From assembly GCF_001469895.1 (NCBI RefSeq), contig NZ_LOPY01000051.1:124001-188000 (forward strand): 64,000 bases of DNA. Reading direction: 5' to 3'. Source of the stretch: Pseudoalteromonas sp. XI10. GTDB lineage: Bacteria; Pseudomonadota; Gammaproteobacteria; Enterobacterales; Alteromonadaceae. Both the position numbers and the translations under genes were made by a program. Numbering within the stretch: position 1 is the first letter of the stretch; the number at the start of each line of letters is the position of its first letter. The notes below the pieces were generated by a model. That model was not told the origin of the DNA. It ran no database searches and was given only the letters and a program-made list of their open reading frames with translations. Below, one piece after another: positions 18,165 to 28,432 of the stretch.

Positions 18165-18997
18165 TACCAATACCCTGTTACAGAAAGATACCAACCTGTT
18201 TGATCCTTAGCCCCAGCAATACTTCCTAAGTCTAACCAAGCAGCAGTCACGCTAACATACTTATTAGGAAACCAAGCAACAAACACATCCTGCCAATCTT
18301 GCTCCCCTAAGCCTAGGTTATTGGACTTTTCACGATACTCAACACCAACGGCTATTTGGTGGGTTAAAAACACAGCTGTCGATGCTTCAAATAACAATTC
18401 TTTATCGCTATCAGGGCCGCCAAAGCCTAACAAGCCAAGCTGATTAGCATCGCTATAACGAAAGGTGGTATTCCAAAACCAGTTATACCCAGCAAGCGCG
18501 CCCAAATGTAATTTACTAGCAGCAAGATATACATCGGTACCGCTGGTGTCTTTGGCACCAAGTAGGTTTGCGATACTGCCATCATCAAGTGATTTATGTT
18601 GCACACCCAAGCTCAGCTGCGGCCATTTACTGTAAACGATATCGCCGTATAAGCGTACTTTTGCCCCTGTAATTGATTGCTCAATATCGGTATTTAATGC
18701 GGGAACTTCAAAGCGTTGCTCTGCGTAACTAAATTCAACGCGATCATAAATATTTAGCTGCGCGCCACAAACATCTAAGCGGTAATCACTCACATCAGCG
18801 CGGCTGCAAAAACCATTTATTGCTATTTCATCATCACTAGCATAGCCTGCAAGCTGCGCCCAAGGGACAATACCACCACCCGCACTACCTTCAACTTGTG
18901 AGACACCAGGCGTTGCTAGTAATTTACCCGATGCAGCTAATCCTGAACTTGCAAAACCGAGGCAAGCCAGACAAAACAACCAATTAAGACGCTTCAT
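18164..18997 (-). CDS. DUF3034 outer-membrane-like protein
   Basis: 277 residues with a signal peptide (ending SSGLAA). It has a Gly-rich N-terminal GSAGGGIVPWAQLAGYASDDEI stretch and then amphipathic beta-strands throughout (for example KVRLYGDIVYSKWPQLSLGVQ). It ends with an aromatic C-terminus (YLSVTGYW), typical of a small outer-membrane barrel. The pattern matches DUF3034, a family of unknown function. A Cys pair (FCSRADVSDYRLDVCG) is present. Its ATG overlaps the end of the GGDEF-EAL gene by 14 bases, and its stop overlaps the globin start. Confidence 0.8.
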   Translation of the reverse strand: MKRLNWLFCLACLGFASSGLAASGKLLATPGVSQVEGSAGGGIVPWAQLAGYASDDEIAINGFCSRADVSDYRLDVCGAQLNIYDRVEFSYAEQRFEVPALNTDIEQSITGAKVRLYGDIVYSKWPQLSLGVQHKSLDDGSIANLLGAKDTSGTDVYLAASKLHLGALAGYNWFWNTTFRYSDANQLGLLGFGGPDSDKELLFEASTAVFLTHQIAVGVEYREKSNNLGLGEQDWQDVFVAWFPNKYVSVTAAWLDLGSIAGAKDQTGWYLSVTGYW

Positions 18998-21299
18998 TGT
19001 ACACCTCTAACCACTGCAAAAACTGCTCTGATTTTAGTGGCCTACTTAAATAATACCCTTGTGCATAATCGCATTTATTTTGCACTAAAATATCCAGTGA
19101 ATTTTTGTTCTCAACCCCTTCAGCAACAACCGAAAAGCCCAGCTGATGACCTAGAGTAACCGTAGATTGCACTATGTATTGATCTTGACGAGACTGATCT
19201 AATTGCAAAATAAAACACTTATCAAGTTTTAGCTCATCAATCGGTAATGACTTTAAGCGCCCAAGCGATGTTTGCCCTACACCATAGTCATCCAACGAGA
19301 TTTTAACCCCCAAGGTTTTGAGGTTTTCTAGCGCCTTAATACCTTGCTCTTCGTTCTCAATCATATCGCGTTCTGTAAGCTCAATTGTGATCAAGCGCCC
19401 ATTAACAGCATGTTTTTCTAACTGTTTAGCAAGGTGTGAGTAAAAGCTTGGGTATGCAATATCTTGCGCAGAAACATTAATTGCAGCCTGCATAGTAATA
19501 CCTTGCTGTTGCCATGCTGCAACTTGCGACACTACGGTTTTAACAACCCAAGAAGTTAACTCAACAATCACCCCCGATTGCTCTGCTAAATCAATAAACA
19601 GTTCTGGTGAAACCCACTGACCGTCTTTGCGCTGCCAGCGGATTAACGACTCAACTTTATCAATGCTATTAGTTTTAATATTTAGTTTTGGCTGATAGGT
19701 CATGAACAGCTGACCGTCATCATCAACAAGGGCTTGCTTAAGTTCATCAATTATTGCAAGGCGCTCAAGATGCTCTTCGTCTTCACCTTCTTGATAATAA
19801 TGAATAGTTTTATGCTCGCAAGATGCGGTATCAACAGCAATTAACGAACGACGCATTAAATCCTCAGGGCTGACATTTTGCGAAAGGCAATGTACCACCC
19901 CAACGCTAAAGCGTAAGGTAATATTTAAGCCTTGAATTAAGTAGCCAGCCTGTAACTGAGCAACTAACTTCATTACCGCATCTTTAAACTGTTTCGTTTC
20001 ATCTGCTGGCAATAAAGTTAAAAACTCATCACCACCTATTCGAGCATTCACCCCTTGATAATAGGCAGAGTATTCACCAATACGCTCAGCAACCGCTTTT
20101 AAACAATCATCACCAATACGCGGGCCTAATTTATCATTGATATGGCGAAGGCCGCGGATATCTATAGCAACCAGTGTGTACTCAGCCCCTTCGGCAAACA
20201 AGTTTTCCATGTTTTCTAACATAGCAGAACGGGTATAAAAGCCAGTTAATGAATCATGGCTAGCTTGAAAACTTATTTGCTGTTCACGCTCTTTAATGTC
20301 GTTACCCATGTTGTTAAAGGCATCAATTAAGGTGGTGATTTCACTACTTTGCTTTTTACCTACAAATTCAGCTTTATAGTTGCCACGGGCAAATTGCTGA
20401 GCAAGTAAAGTAAGCTTTGAAAGCGGTGTCGTGAGGTTTTTAGCTAAAATTCCACTGGTCAATACGCCTATCACAACCGTAATAGCAGCAAGCACAATAA
20501 TGGTAAAAAACAGCTGTTCAAACTCACGATAACTCTGGGTTAAATCAGCACTTAATAGCACAGAAACTAGGTGTCCGGGCAAAGATGGTAGTTCAACCAG
20601 ACGGTTTCTATAAACTGGCTTTTCACCAAATATGCGCTGCGTTGTCTCGTTATTAAAATGCGCTAATACAGAGGTGCTTTGTGGTTGCTTGGTCAGCGAT
20701 GTTTCTACCACACCATCATCTTCACCAATAAAACTCACATCCATAGTGGTGAGGTTTTTAAGCTCTGCAGCAACCAGATCGTTAATCTCGAAGCCCACTA
20801 AACTGTAGGCAACAGTTCGAGGTGCGCGCACCGGTAGTAAAATAACTTGGTAAAGGGTTTGATCAAGTACAATGAAATTTGATTGTTCAGCATCAATGAG
20901 TAACTCATTCATCAATGCAGAAAACTCATCTGGCATATGATTAAATTCAGTATTTGCTGAAACCAATTGCCCTGATAAATCCACAAGCAACATCAAATCA
21001 GCATTTATTCGACGACTGTGGTTATTCAATACACTACTAATGGTATCGGCGTCTTGAGTTGCGACCGCTTGTTTAAAGCCAAAATCTGCGGTCAGCACCT
21101 TTGCAGCAGTTAATAGCAGGCTTTCTTTAGCGCTTAAATATTGCTTAAAAACATTTTCAGCGACATTAATATCTTCACGCAACTTTTGATCATTAAAGCG
21201 ATTTGTCGACCACCAAGAGCTCGCTAAACTGACTAAACTAGTTAATAAAACCAGGCTTACGCATAAGGCTATGATCCGCCCTCTTAAACTATGAATCAT
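18984..21299 (-). CDS. Membrane GGDEF-EAL protein (c-di-GMP turnover)
   Basis: About 771 residues. Transmembrane segment 1 is near 9-30. A periplasmic sensor follows (about 30-255), then transmembrane segment 2 and HAMP (about 260-345), a GGDEF domain (about 360-500) with intact RIGGDEF, and an EAL domain (about 520-765). The EAL motif reads ESLIRW, with the catalytic Glu kept. DDYG and ELKLDK are also present, so phosphodiesterase activity is plausible. The GGDEF metal loop is slightly divergent (AIDIRGLRHINDKLGP), so cyclase activity is less sure. The longest frame begins at 21347. ATG 21299, seven bases after AAGG and overlapping the cupredoxin stop, is the better start. Confidence 0.88.
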   Translation of the reverse strand: MIHSLRGRIIALCVSLVLLTSLVSLASSWWSTNRFNDQKLREDINVAENVFKQYLSAKESLLLTAAKVLTADFGFKQAVATQDADTISSVLNNHSRRINADLMLLVDLSGQLVSANTEFNHMPDEFSALMNELLIDAEQSNFIVLDQTLYQVILLPVRAPRTVAYSLVGFEINDLVAAELKNLTTMDVSFIGEDDGVVETSLTKQPQSTSVLAHFNNETTQRIFGEKPVYRNRLVELPSLPGHLVSVLLSADLTQSYREFEQLFFTIIVLAAITVVIGVLTSGILAKNLTTPLSKLTLLAQQFARGNYKAEFVGKKQSSEITTLIDAFNNMGNDIKEREQQISFQASHDSLTGFYTRSAMLENMENLFAEGAEYTLVAIDIRGLRHINDKLGPRIGDDCLKAVAERIGEYSAYYQGVNARIGGDEFLTLLPADETKQFKDAVMKLVAQLQAGYLIQGLNITLRFSVGVVHCLSQNVSPEDLMRRSLIAVDTASCEHKTIHYYQEGEDEEHLERLAIIDELKQALVDDDGQLFMTYQPKLNIKTNSIDKVESLIRWQRKDGQWVSPELFIDLAEQSGVIVELTSWVVKTVVSQVAAWQQQGITMQAAINVSAQDIAYPSFYSHLAKQLEKHAVNGRLITIELTERDMIENEEQGIKALENLKTLGVKISLDDYGVGQTSLGRLKSLPIDELKLDKCFILQLDQSRQDQYIVQSTVTLGHQLGFSVVAEGVENKNSLDILVQNKCDYAQGYYLSRPLKSEQFLQWLEVYNEAS

Positions 21300-21939
21300 T
21301 ATCTGCCTTAAACATCTCACCAAACGTATTACGCGGTGCAGGTTCATTCGTATTAATTGTAATATCAGCGACTTGCTCAGTTACAGTGACTGATAATTTT
21401 TTATTGATTTCACTTGCTTGGTTTGGGTGCCAAATCGTTATACTAGTTGGAACAGTAATACCTTTTAATTGTACTTTGCCATCCTCTGCTGTTTTTAGTG
21501 TATTAGCGCTATTTGCGACATAGATATAACCCACCATAGAGTCGTGAATATTACAGCCTAAGACTACAACCCCGGTGTTATCAAACAACTCTGGTTTTTC
21601 TGGACGGTCAGCGTAAAGCTTAATATTAAAAGGTTTAGCACTTGAAAAAGAATAAACATGATGGCGGATATTATCGCTATTAGGAAAATCAACAGACTGC
21701 CCTTGCTGTATCACCAATACATTAGGTGAAAACTGCTTATTTACCTGATCCATCACAGCAACGGGTAATTGCGTGCTCGGTAAGTTCGCATTATTTTCTA
21801 ATTCGATTACAGCATCAGCCAAAGGCTTACCAAATTGATCTCGAACGGTAAATGAAATATCAGCAGCGAATGCAGTTGCTGCGCTGCACAGAACTACAAA
21901 AGAACATACCGTGCGAGCACAGTGCGCAATAAACGTCAT
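21289..21939 (-). CDS. Periplasmic cupredoxin-like protein
   Basis: 216 residues with a signal peptide (ending TAFAA). It has a cupredoxin fold of the kind annotated as methylamine utilization protein. The type 1 copper ligands are visible: a His in NIRHHVYSF, and C-x2-H-x2-M in LGCNIHDSMVGYIYV. C-terminal beta-strands look like a carboxypeptidase-regulatory-type extension. There are no methylamine dehydrogenase genes here, so the family name says nothing about role. It is first gene of the operon with GGDEF-EAL, DUF3034 and globin genes, overlapping the next start by 11 bases. Electron transfer or copper/NO sensing are possible. Confidence 0.82.
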   Translation of the reverse strand: MTFIAHCARTVCSFVVLCSAATAFAADISFTVRDQFGKPLADAVIELENNANLPSTQLPVAVMDQVNKQFSPNVLVIQQGQSVDFPNSDNIRHHVYSFSSAKPFNIKLYADRPEKPELFDNTGVVVLGCNIHDSMVGYIYVANSANTLKTAEDGKVQLKGITVPTSITIWHPNQASEINKKLSVTVTEQVADITINTNEPAPRNTFGEMFKADNDS

Positions 21940-22022
21940 AATTGAACCTTGCTTAGCCTAGTTTGCTAATAAGTATAGATTAATCTTAGCTTAAGTTAAT
22001 GAGAGAGGGTATGAAAAGCAAG

Positions 22023-22063
22023 AAAAAAGCCAAGCAGTTTTACTAGAAAACCAACTTGGCTTT
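22023..22063 (-). terminator. Terminator after purC
   Basis: AAAGCCAAG / CTTGGCTTTTTTC read on the minus strand, with a loop that itself folds (GTTTT-CTAGT-AAAAC). Confidence 0.75.
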
Positions 22064-22106
22064 AATAATATTGACTTAGAGCATATCTAAGTTAAAAAAA
22101 TAGCAA

Positions 22107-23213
22107 TTAATTGTGCTTAATTAAGCCGTATTCTTTATCTAAAATAGCGATTACTTCACTACGTGGGTCGCTTGGAATAGTAATTTCTTGACCAATGATT
22201 TTACTCGCAATGCCAACGTAAGTATCAGACACTTCAAGCATCACTGATTCTGGCAAGGTGTAGTCTTTAGCAAGCTGCTCACGCTCGTCCATGCGGTCTT
22301 TATTTAATAACACATCGCTGTCTGGCACGTTATTAATTAATAACTGGCGAAAACCCTCTTTTGAGTTTTCAATGATTTTACCGTCACGGTAAGCTGGGCC
22401 ATCCCAGATACGTGATGAATCAGGGGTGCCTACTTCATCAATGTAGATAAGCTTATCTGAACCATCAATGTCTTCAACATAACCAAATTCAAATTTAGTA
22501 TCGACAAAGATTTGGTCAAGCTGTGCAAGTTCATCACTGATCAGCTTAAAGCCTTCAACAAGTAATTGCTCATATTTAGCGACATCGTCTTCAGACTTGA
22601 AGTTAAAAACAGATAAGTTATTGGTGATGTTTTCACGGGTAATGTTCACATCATCTACTTCAGGAATATCAGCAACACCTGTGATAATGCCTTTCGTTGA
22701 TGGCGTAATTAACACTTCATCTAGCTTTTGGTTCGCAGCTAGTCCCTCTGGTAAATCAATACCACAGAAATTACGCGTGCCTTTCGCATAATCACGCCAC
22801 ATACTGCCAGTAATATATTGGCGAGCAATGGCTTCAACTTTTACAGTACTTGCTTTACGCACAATCCATACATAAGGGTGTGGAATATCAACAATATGGT
22901 TACCAGCAAGGCCTGCTTTATCAAATAACTTAAACCAATGAGATGCCACAGAGTTTAGCGCGATGCCTTTACCAGGAACACCATTTAAACCGTTTTCACC
23001 TTGCCAAATACAATCAAACGCAGAAATACGGTCAGAAATAACCATAATAGCTAGCTCAGTTCCTTTTGGAACTTGATAACCTTTTTCATTAATTAAACGA
23101 GCGCTGTCTTCATCAGTTAACCAATAAACTGAACGCACTTTACCACTGTGTACCGCACCTTTGGTACGGATCGGTAAATCATCGTTTACGTCTAAAACTT
23201 TATAGCTAGTCAT
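22107..23213 (-). CDS. purC: SAICAR synthase
   Basis: Catalyses ATP-dependent condensation of CAIR with aspartate to SAICAR in purine biosynthesis. About 368 residues, the long form found in Vibrio, Pseudoalteromonas and others, against about 237 in E. coli. Signatures seen are [14 protein letters not shown] (nucleotide loop), [28 protein letters not shown] and [15 protein letters not shown]. The longest frame starts eight codons earlier (23237), but ATG 23213 is preceded by GGAGA at the right distance. It is divergent from the second glycerophosphotransferase. I see no clear PurR box. Confidence 0.94.
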   Translation of the reverse strand: MTSYKVLDVNDDLPIRTKGAVHSGKVRSVYWLTDEDSARLINEKGYQVPKGTELAIMVISDRISAFDCIWQGENGLNGVPGKGIALNSVASHWFKLFDKAGLAGNHIVDIPHPYVWIVRKASTVKVEAIARQYITGSMWRDYAKGTRNFCGIDLPEGLAANQKLDEVLITPSTKGIITGVADIPEVDDVNITRENITNNLSVFNFKSEDDVAKYEQLLVEGFKLISDELAQLDQIFVDTKFEFGYVEDIDGSDKLIYIDEVGTPDSSRIWDGPAYRDGKIIENSKEGFRQLLINNVPDSDVLLNKDRMDEREQLAKDYTLPESVMLEVSDTYVGIASKIIGQEITIPSDPRSEVIAILDKEYGLIKHN

Positions 23214-23373
23214 GCTATCTCCGATAGTATTTGGCATGCTCTTATGAGCACATGTATGGGATTGGGGTTATGGCCGCCTATAATAATCTAGACGCCTTGA
23301 AAGCTCAATCATTGCACTATCATCAGCAACCAGAGAAACAATAAAAACCATAAAATTTAAACTTTCAGTAATT

Positions 23374-23403
23374 TTGCTGTCATAAACAATATTTCGTTAT
23401 AAT
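23374..23403 (+). promoter_or_regulatory. Sigma-70 promoter for glycerophosphotransferase-ABC operon
   Basis: TTGCTG (23374-23379), an 18-base spacer, and a consensus TATAAT (23398-23403), 24 bases before the TTG start. An AGGAGG Shine-Dalgarno lies between. Confidence 0.7.
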
Positions 23404-23427
23404 GGCGCCTCGCAATAGGAGGTTTTC

Positions 23428-24501
23428 TTGGATTACTTAGCAGCTACCGCAGAAAAAAAATATTTAATGTTTATTTCACAGAACTATTCGTACGCGATCT
23501 TACGCCCATTACAACGGGAGATTTTAGCCCGTGGCGGTGAAGTTAAATGGTTTTTCTATGGTGATGAAGTTAATCAGAACTTCCTTCGTTCAGATGAATC
23601 GTGTTTAGAAACTATAGATGATGTAATCCAGTGGCAACCAGACATTTCATACATTCCCGGGAATGTAATTCCAAACTTTATCCCAGGAAAAAAAGTAGCT
23701 GTTTTTCACGGCTTTAATTCTGGAAAACTAAATCGAAAAGGATACGAAGATCATTTTAACATCCGAGGCTGCTTTGACCTGTATTGTACCCAAGGCCCTA
23801 ATACAACTTCTAAGTTTGAGAAACTAGCTAAAAAGCATGGTTTCTTTTTAACTAAAGAAACAGGTTGGCCTACTCTAGATCCATTATTTTCAAAAATAGA
23901 AAACAATCCATACGTAGATGAAGGCGATAAAAGGCAAACTCTTTTAATTTGTTCAACTTTTTCTAGAAACCTTTCTCTTGCACCTAAATTATACGAACAA
24001 ATAAAAGCGTACAGTGAGCAAGGTAAATGGCGTATTTTGGTGCAATTTCACCCAAAAATGCCAAGTGAGCTTGTTGAACAATACAAAGCGCTTCAAAACG
24101 ACAATCTAACCTTTGTCGAGACAGATGATGTATTACCACTCTTACAAGCTGCTGATGTCATGCTGTGTGATACCTCATCTATTTTGCTTATGTTTATCTT
24201 ACAAAGAAAGCCTGTCGTGACGTTCTGCAACCAAGCACCTGGCGAACACCTTATTGATGTCACAGATGTCGATAAACTAACTGAGGCGATTGATTATGCC
24301 TTCACACAGCCTGCTGAATTAATGGCGAAAATTGAGCACTTCTGCCAGCAACTGCATCCATATCAAGACGGCTTATCGAGTCAACGTGTACTTGCTGCTA
24401 GCAATGAATTACTATTGAGCAATCCTGCACTTAAGCCGAAACCACGTAATTTTATTCGTAATTTTAAAATGCGTAGAAAATTAAATTACTGGCGATGGTA
24501 A
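23428..24501 (+). CDS. CDP-glycerol glycerophosphotransferase family protein
   Basis: 357 residues of the TagB/TagF superfamily. It has VAVFHGFNSGKLNR (acceptor-side His), GWPTLDPLFSK, ILVQFHPKMPSE (conserved H-P-K) and DVMLCDTSSILLMFILQRKPVV (donor motif D-T-SS). It ends with a very basic tail (RNFIRNFKMRRKLNYWRW) that could sit at the membrane. The start is TTG 23428, supported by AGGAGG five bases upstream. The next ATG is 13 codons in and would drop that signal. It is followed after 16 bases by an ABC transporter ATPase. It is only distantly similar to the protein at 16558-17622. Confidence 0.8.
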   Translation: MDYLAATAEKKYLMFISQNYSYAILRPLQREILARGGEVKWFFYGDEVNQNFLRSDESCLETIDDVIQWQPDISYIPGNVIPNFIPGKKVAVFHGFNSGKLNRKGYEDHFNIRGCFDLYCTQGPNTTSKFEKLAKKHGFFLTKETGWPTLDPLFSKIENNPYVDEGDKRQTLLICSTFSRNLSLAPKLYEQIKAYSEQGKWRILVQFHPKMPSELVEQYKALQNDNLTFVETDDVLPLLQAADVMLCDTSSILLMFILQRKPVVTFCNQAPGEHLIDVTDVDKLTEAIDYAFTQPAELMAKIEHFCQQLHPYQDGLSSQRVLAASNELLLSNPALKPKPRNFIRNFKMRRKLNYWRW

Positions 24502-24517
24502 CAATTCATAGGTAGTT

Positions 24518-25202
24518 ATGATCACGCTTGAAAATGTGCTTTTTAAATGGCACGCAAAACAATCCGAGCCGACGATCAATATTACTAAGCTAGATATTGA
24601 TCAAGGCGAACATGTTTTTCTTCACGGTCCAAGTGGTTGTGGTAAGTCAACGTTATTATCCCTGCTTGCTGGCGTCACAGTGCCAACACAGGGCAATATC
24701 GAGCTGCTTGGTAAAGCGATAAACCAACTGAGTAATAGTAAACGTGACCGTTTTCGTGCCGACCATATTGGCTATATTTTTCAAAACTTTAATTTACTAC
24801 CCTATTTATCGCCCATTGAAAACGTGACTTTGGGTTGCCAATTTTCAAAGCAAAGGCAAAAAAACGCATTAAAAAATAGTGCAACAATAGCCGCTGAAGC
24901 AAGACGCTTACTGAGCGCTTTAGGGCTAAATGATAATTTGCAACATCAAGCCGTTGCACAGCTGAGTATTGGCCAGCAACAAAGAGTTGCCGCTGCGCGA
25001 GCCTTTATTGGCAGCCCTGAAATTATTATTGCAGATGAACCTACCTCAGCACTCGACACACAAAATCGCCAAGCATTCGTAAAATTGTTATTTGAGCAGG
25101 CAAGCGCAGCAAATAGCACGCTAATTTTTGTTAGCCATGATGAAACATTACAAACGCTATTTACCCGCAGTATCAGCCTTGTTGAGTTACAAGGAGGCAC
25201 AG

Positions 25203-25216
<14 letters not shown>
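24518..25216 (+). CDS. ABC transporter ATP-binding protein (LolD/MacB type)
   Basis: 232 residues. Walker A is GPSGCGKST (about 37-45). The Q-loop is GYIFQNFNLLPYLSPIENV. The signature reads LSIGQQQR, followed by Walker B IIIADEPTSALD and the His switch VSHDE. It is of the LolD/MacB/FtsE class that pairs with FtsX-like permeases and usually drives envelope processes rather than classical import. Its 3' end overlaps the permease start by 14 bases. It is part of an operon with a glycerophosphotransferase (upstream), the permease and a DUF3299 protein. Confidence 0.9.
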
Positions 25217-26501
<1,285 letters not shown>

Positions 26502-26509
26502 GGAATGTT

Positions 26510-26998
26510 ATGCCGTTTTTTCGAAAATTCGTCGCTTTAGTCGCATTAGTTGTGTGTGCTGGAGCTAATGCTGGCGCACCTAAAGAAATCTTCTGGGAAG
26601 ATTTAATTCCAAAAGGTCATGTGCAAATCGATACCCAAGCGCAAGCAAACCATGAAGGCTCTGAACAAAACTGGGTGCAACCAGACCTTGATGCTCCCGT
26701 GGTAAAAGAACTTAATGGTCAATCAGTAAGTTTGCCTGGTTTTGTTGTTCCCCTTGAAGGCGACAGCGAAGTGATCACCGAGTTCTTATTGGTGCCTTAT
26801 TTTGGTGCTTGTATTCACGTACCACCACCGCCACCAAACCAAATTGTGCATGTCACGATTAAAGACGGCGTACCAATCGAAAGCCTATACGATGCGATTG
26901 TCGTGACTGGCGTTATCAGCACCGAAACCTGGTCTGGTGAAATTGCTCAAGTCGGCTATAAAATGAAAGCCGTTGGTGTAGCACCATTTGAGTTATAA
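26510..26998 (+). CDS. DUF3299 exported protein
   Basis: 162 residues with a signal peptide (ending GANAGA). It contains the family motifs ISWEDLIP-like (IFWEDLIPKG), VSLPGFVVPLE and FLLVPYFGACIHVPPPPPNQ, which define DUF3299. The Cys and His of GACIHVPPPPPNQ are suggestive of a metal or haem-free redox site, but the function is unknown. It begins nine bases after the permease and is therefore in the same operon. This association of a LolD/FtsX-type transporter with DUF3299 recurs in marine gammaproteobacteria as I recall. Confidence 0.85.
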   Translation: MPFFRKFVALVALVVCAGANAGAPKEIFWEDLIPKGHVQIDTQAQANHEGSEQNWVQPDLDAPVVKELNGQSVSLPGFVVPLEGDSEVITEFLLVPYFGACIHVPPPPPNQIVHVTIKDGVPIESLYDAIVVTGVISTETWSGEIAQVGYKMKAVGVAPFEL

Positions 26999-27002
26999 GT
27001 TT

Positions 27003-27034
27003 TTAAAAGGGCATGTTTTTGCATGCTCTTTTAA
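27003..27034. terminator. Bidirectional terminator
   Basis: TTAAAAGGGCATG / CATGCTCTTTTAA with a short T-rich loop and one G-T wobble, between the convergent DUF3299 and outer-membrane efflux genes. Confidence 0.85.
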
Positions 27035-28432
27035 TTAATCTACCACTTTTTCTTTTTCCAGTTCCTGTTCGCTTAATTCATACCATCCGCCACCAAGAGC
27101 TTTATAAAGCGTTGCTAGGCTTTGCAGACGATCATTCTTTGCCTGCGATAAAGCTATTTCTGCCGAAAATAACTGGCGCTGTGCATCCATTAAATCAAGG
27201 GAGCTGGCAACACCATTGCTATACCTAAGGCGTGCTAAGCGGTAGTAATCTTGGCTACTGAGCACCAAGCTTCTTTGCGCATCATAGTTTTGCTCTGCAG
27301 ACTGATAATTCGAAAGCTGATTGCTCACTTCTTGCAGTGCCACCAGCACTGTTTTTTGGTATTTGATACTTGCCTGATAAGCCCGTTGTTCCGCAACCGT
27401 TAAATTTGCCTGATTGCGGCCCATATTAAATATTGGCATTAACAGCTCTGAGCCCAGCAACCAAACCTGCGAATTACTGGCAAGCAAATCACTAAAATCA
27501 GTACTTTCACTGCCAAGCTCGGCATATAAATTAAGTTTTGGAAATAAAGCCGCTTTTGCGACCCCAATTTCAGCCATAGCCGCTTGCCATTGATACATTG
27601 CTTGCTGCACATCTGGTCTACGCTTTAACAGTTCACTAGGTAGTCCTGTGGGTAATTGCTTAGGAAGGGTTTGCACAGATAACTCATTCCCCCCTTGCAC
27701 ATCAGCATTGGCATCACCAATCAAAAACTTTAACTGATTAATAATCCGCCTTTCACTATGCTGTAAAGGCGGGATCTTCACTTTCGCTGACTCTAATTCA
27801 ACCTCGGCTTGGCGCTGTTCTAGCCCTGAAATAATACCGCCCTTTTTACGAATACGCGCAATTTCAAGCTCTTTCTCACGAAGCTTAATCGTACTCAGGC
27901 TAATTTTTAATTGCTCTTCAACTTCTTTGAGGGCAAAAAACTGCTGCGCAACATCAGCAATCAAGGCGAGCTGCAACGCGTTTCTTGCTTGCTCTTGGCT
28001 ATAATAATTTGCCAGTGCGGCTTCGCTTGCGCGTCGGTTGCCGCCAAATAAATCTAGCTCCCAACTTAAGTAACCTTTTAAATCAAAAGTATTTTCTGGG
28101 CTGCTATTGAGCTCTTCTTCTCGCTCTGAAGTAAGCCCTACATTCACATCTGGCCATAAAGCGGCATACGTAATCCGATATCGAGCTCGCGCTTCGATAA
28201 TTTTCGATTGCGCAATTAACATATCTTGGTTGTTAAGAAGCGCTTGGCTAATCAGCTTTTGCAAATGAGGGTCGCTATAAATTTGCTTCCAGCCCGCTAA
28301 AGCCTCCGACTGTGGCGTAGCTGTTGCGCCCATAAAATTAGCAACTTCACTATGCTCAGGTGCTTCAAAATCAGGGCCTACAGCACAGCCTTGAATGCAG
28401 GCGAAACAAAGCAATGGTAACAATTTATGCAT
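27035..28432 (-). CDS. RND efflux outer-membrane lipoprotein (OprM/NodT family)
   Basis: 465 residues. The lipoprotein signal ends IQGC with Cys16, followed by the family start AVGPDFEAP. It has two repeats of the TolC/OprM fold (for example LSWELDLFGGNRRASEAALANY and ELLKRRPDVQQAMYQWQAA, and GVASSLDLMDAQRQLFSAE). It forms the outer-membrane channel of a tripartite pump. It overlaps the RND gene by 8 bases and is third in the operon. Confidence 0.93.
   Translation of the reverse strand: MHKLLPLLCFACIQGCAVGPDFEAPEHSEVANFMGATATPQSEALAGWKQIYSDPHLQKLISQALLNNQDMLIAQSKIIEARARYRITYAALWPDVNVGLTSEREEELNSSPENTFDLKGYLSWELDLFGGNRRASEAALANYYSQEQARNALQLALIADVAQQFFALKEVEEQLKISLSTIKLREKELEIARIRKKGGIISGLEQRQAEVELESAKVKIPPLQHSERRIINQLKFLIGDANADVQGGNELSVQTLPKQLPTGLPSELLKRRPDVQQAMYQWQAAMAEIGVAKAALFPKLNLYAELGSESTDFSDLLASNSQVWLLGSELLMPIFNMGRNQANLTVAEQRAYQASIKYQKTVLVALQEVSNQLSNYQSAEQNYDAQRSLVLSSQDYYRLARLRYSNGVASSLDLMDAQRQLFSAEIALSQAKNDRLQSLATLYKALGGGWYELSEQELEKEKVVD

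Noticed and set aside
21289-21939. Methylamine utilisation system
   Set aside because: Only a cupredoxin resembling a protein with that family name is present. No methylamine dehydrogenase or maturation genes are nearby.
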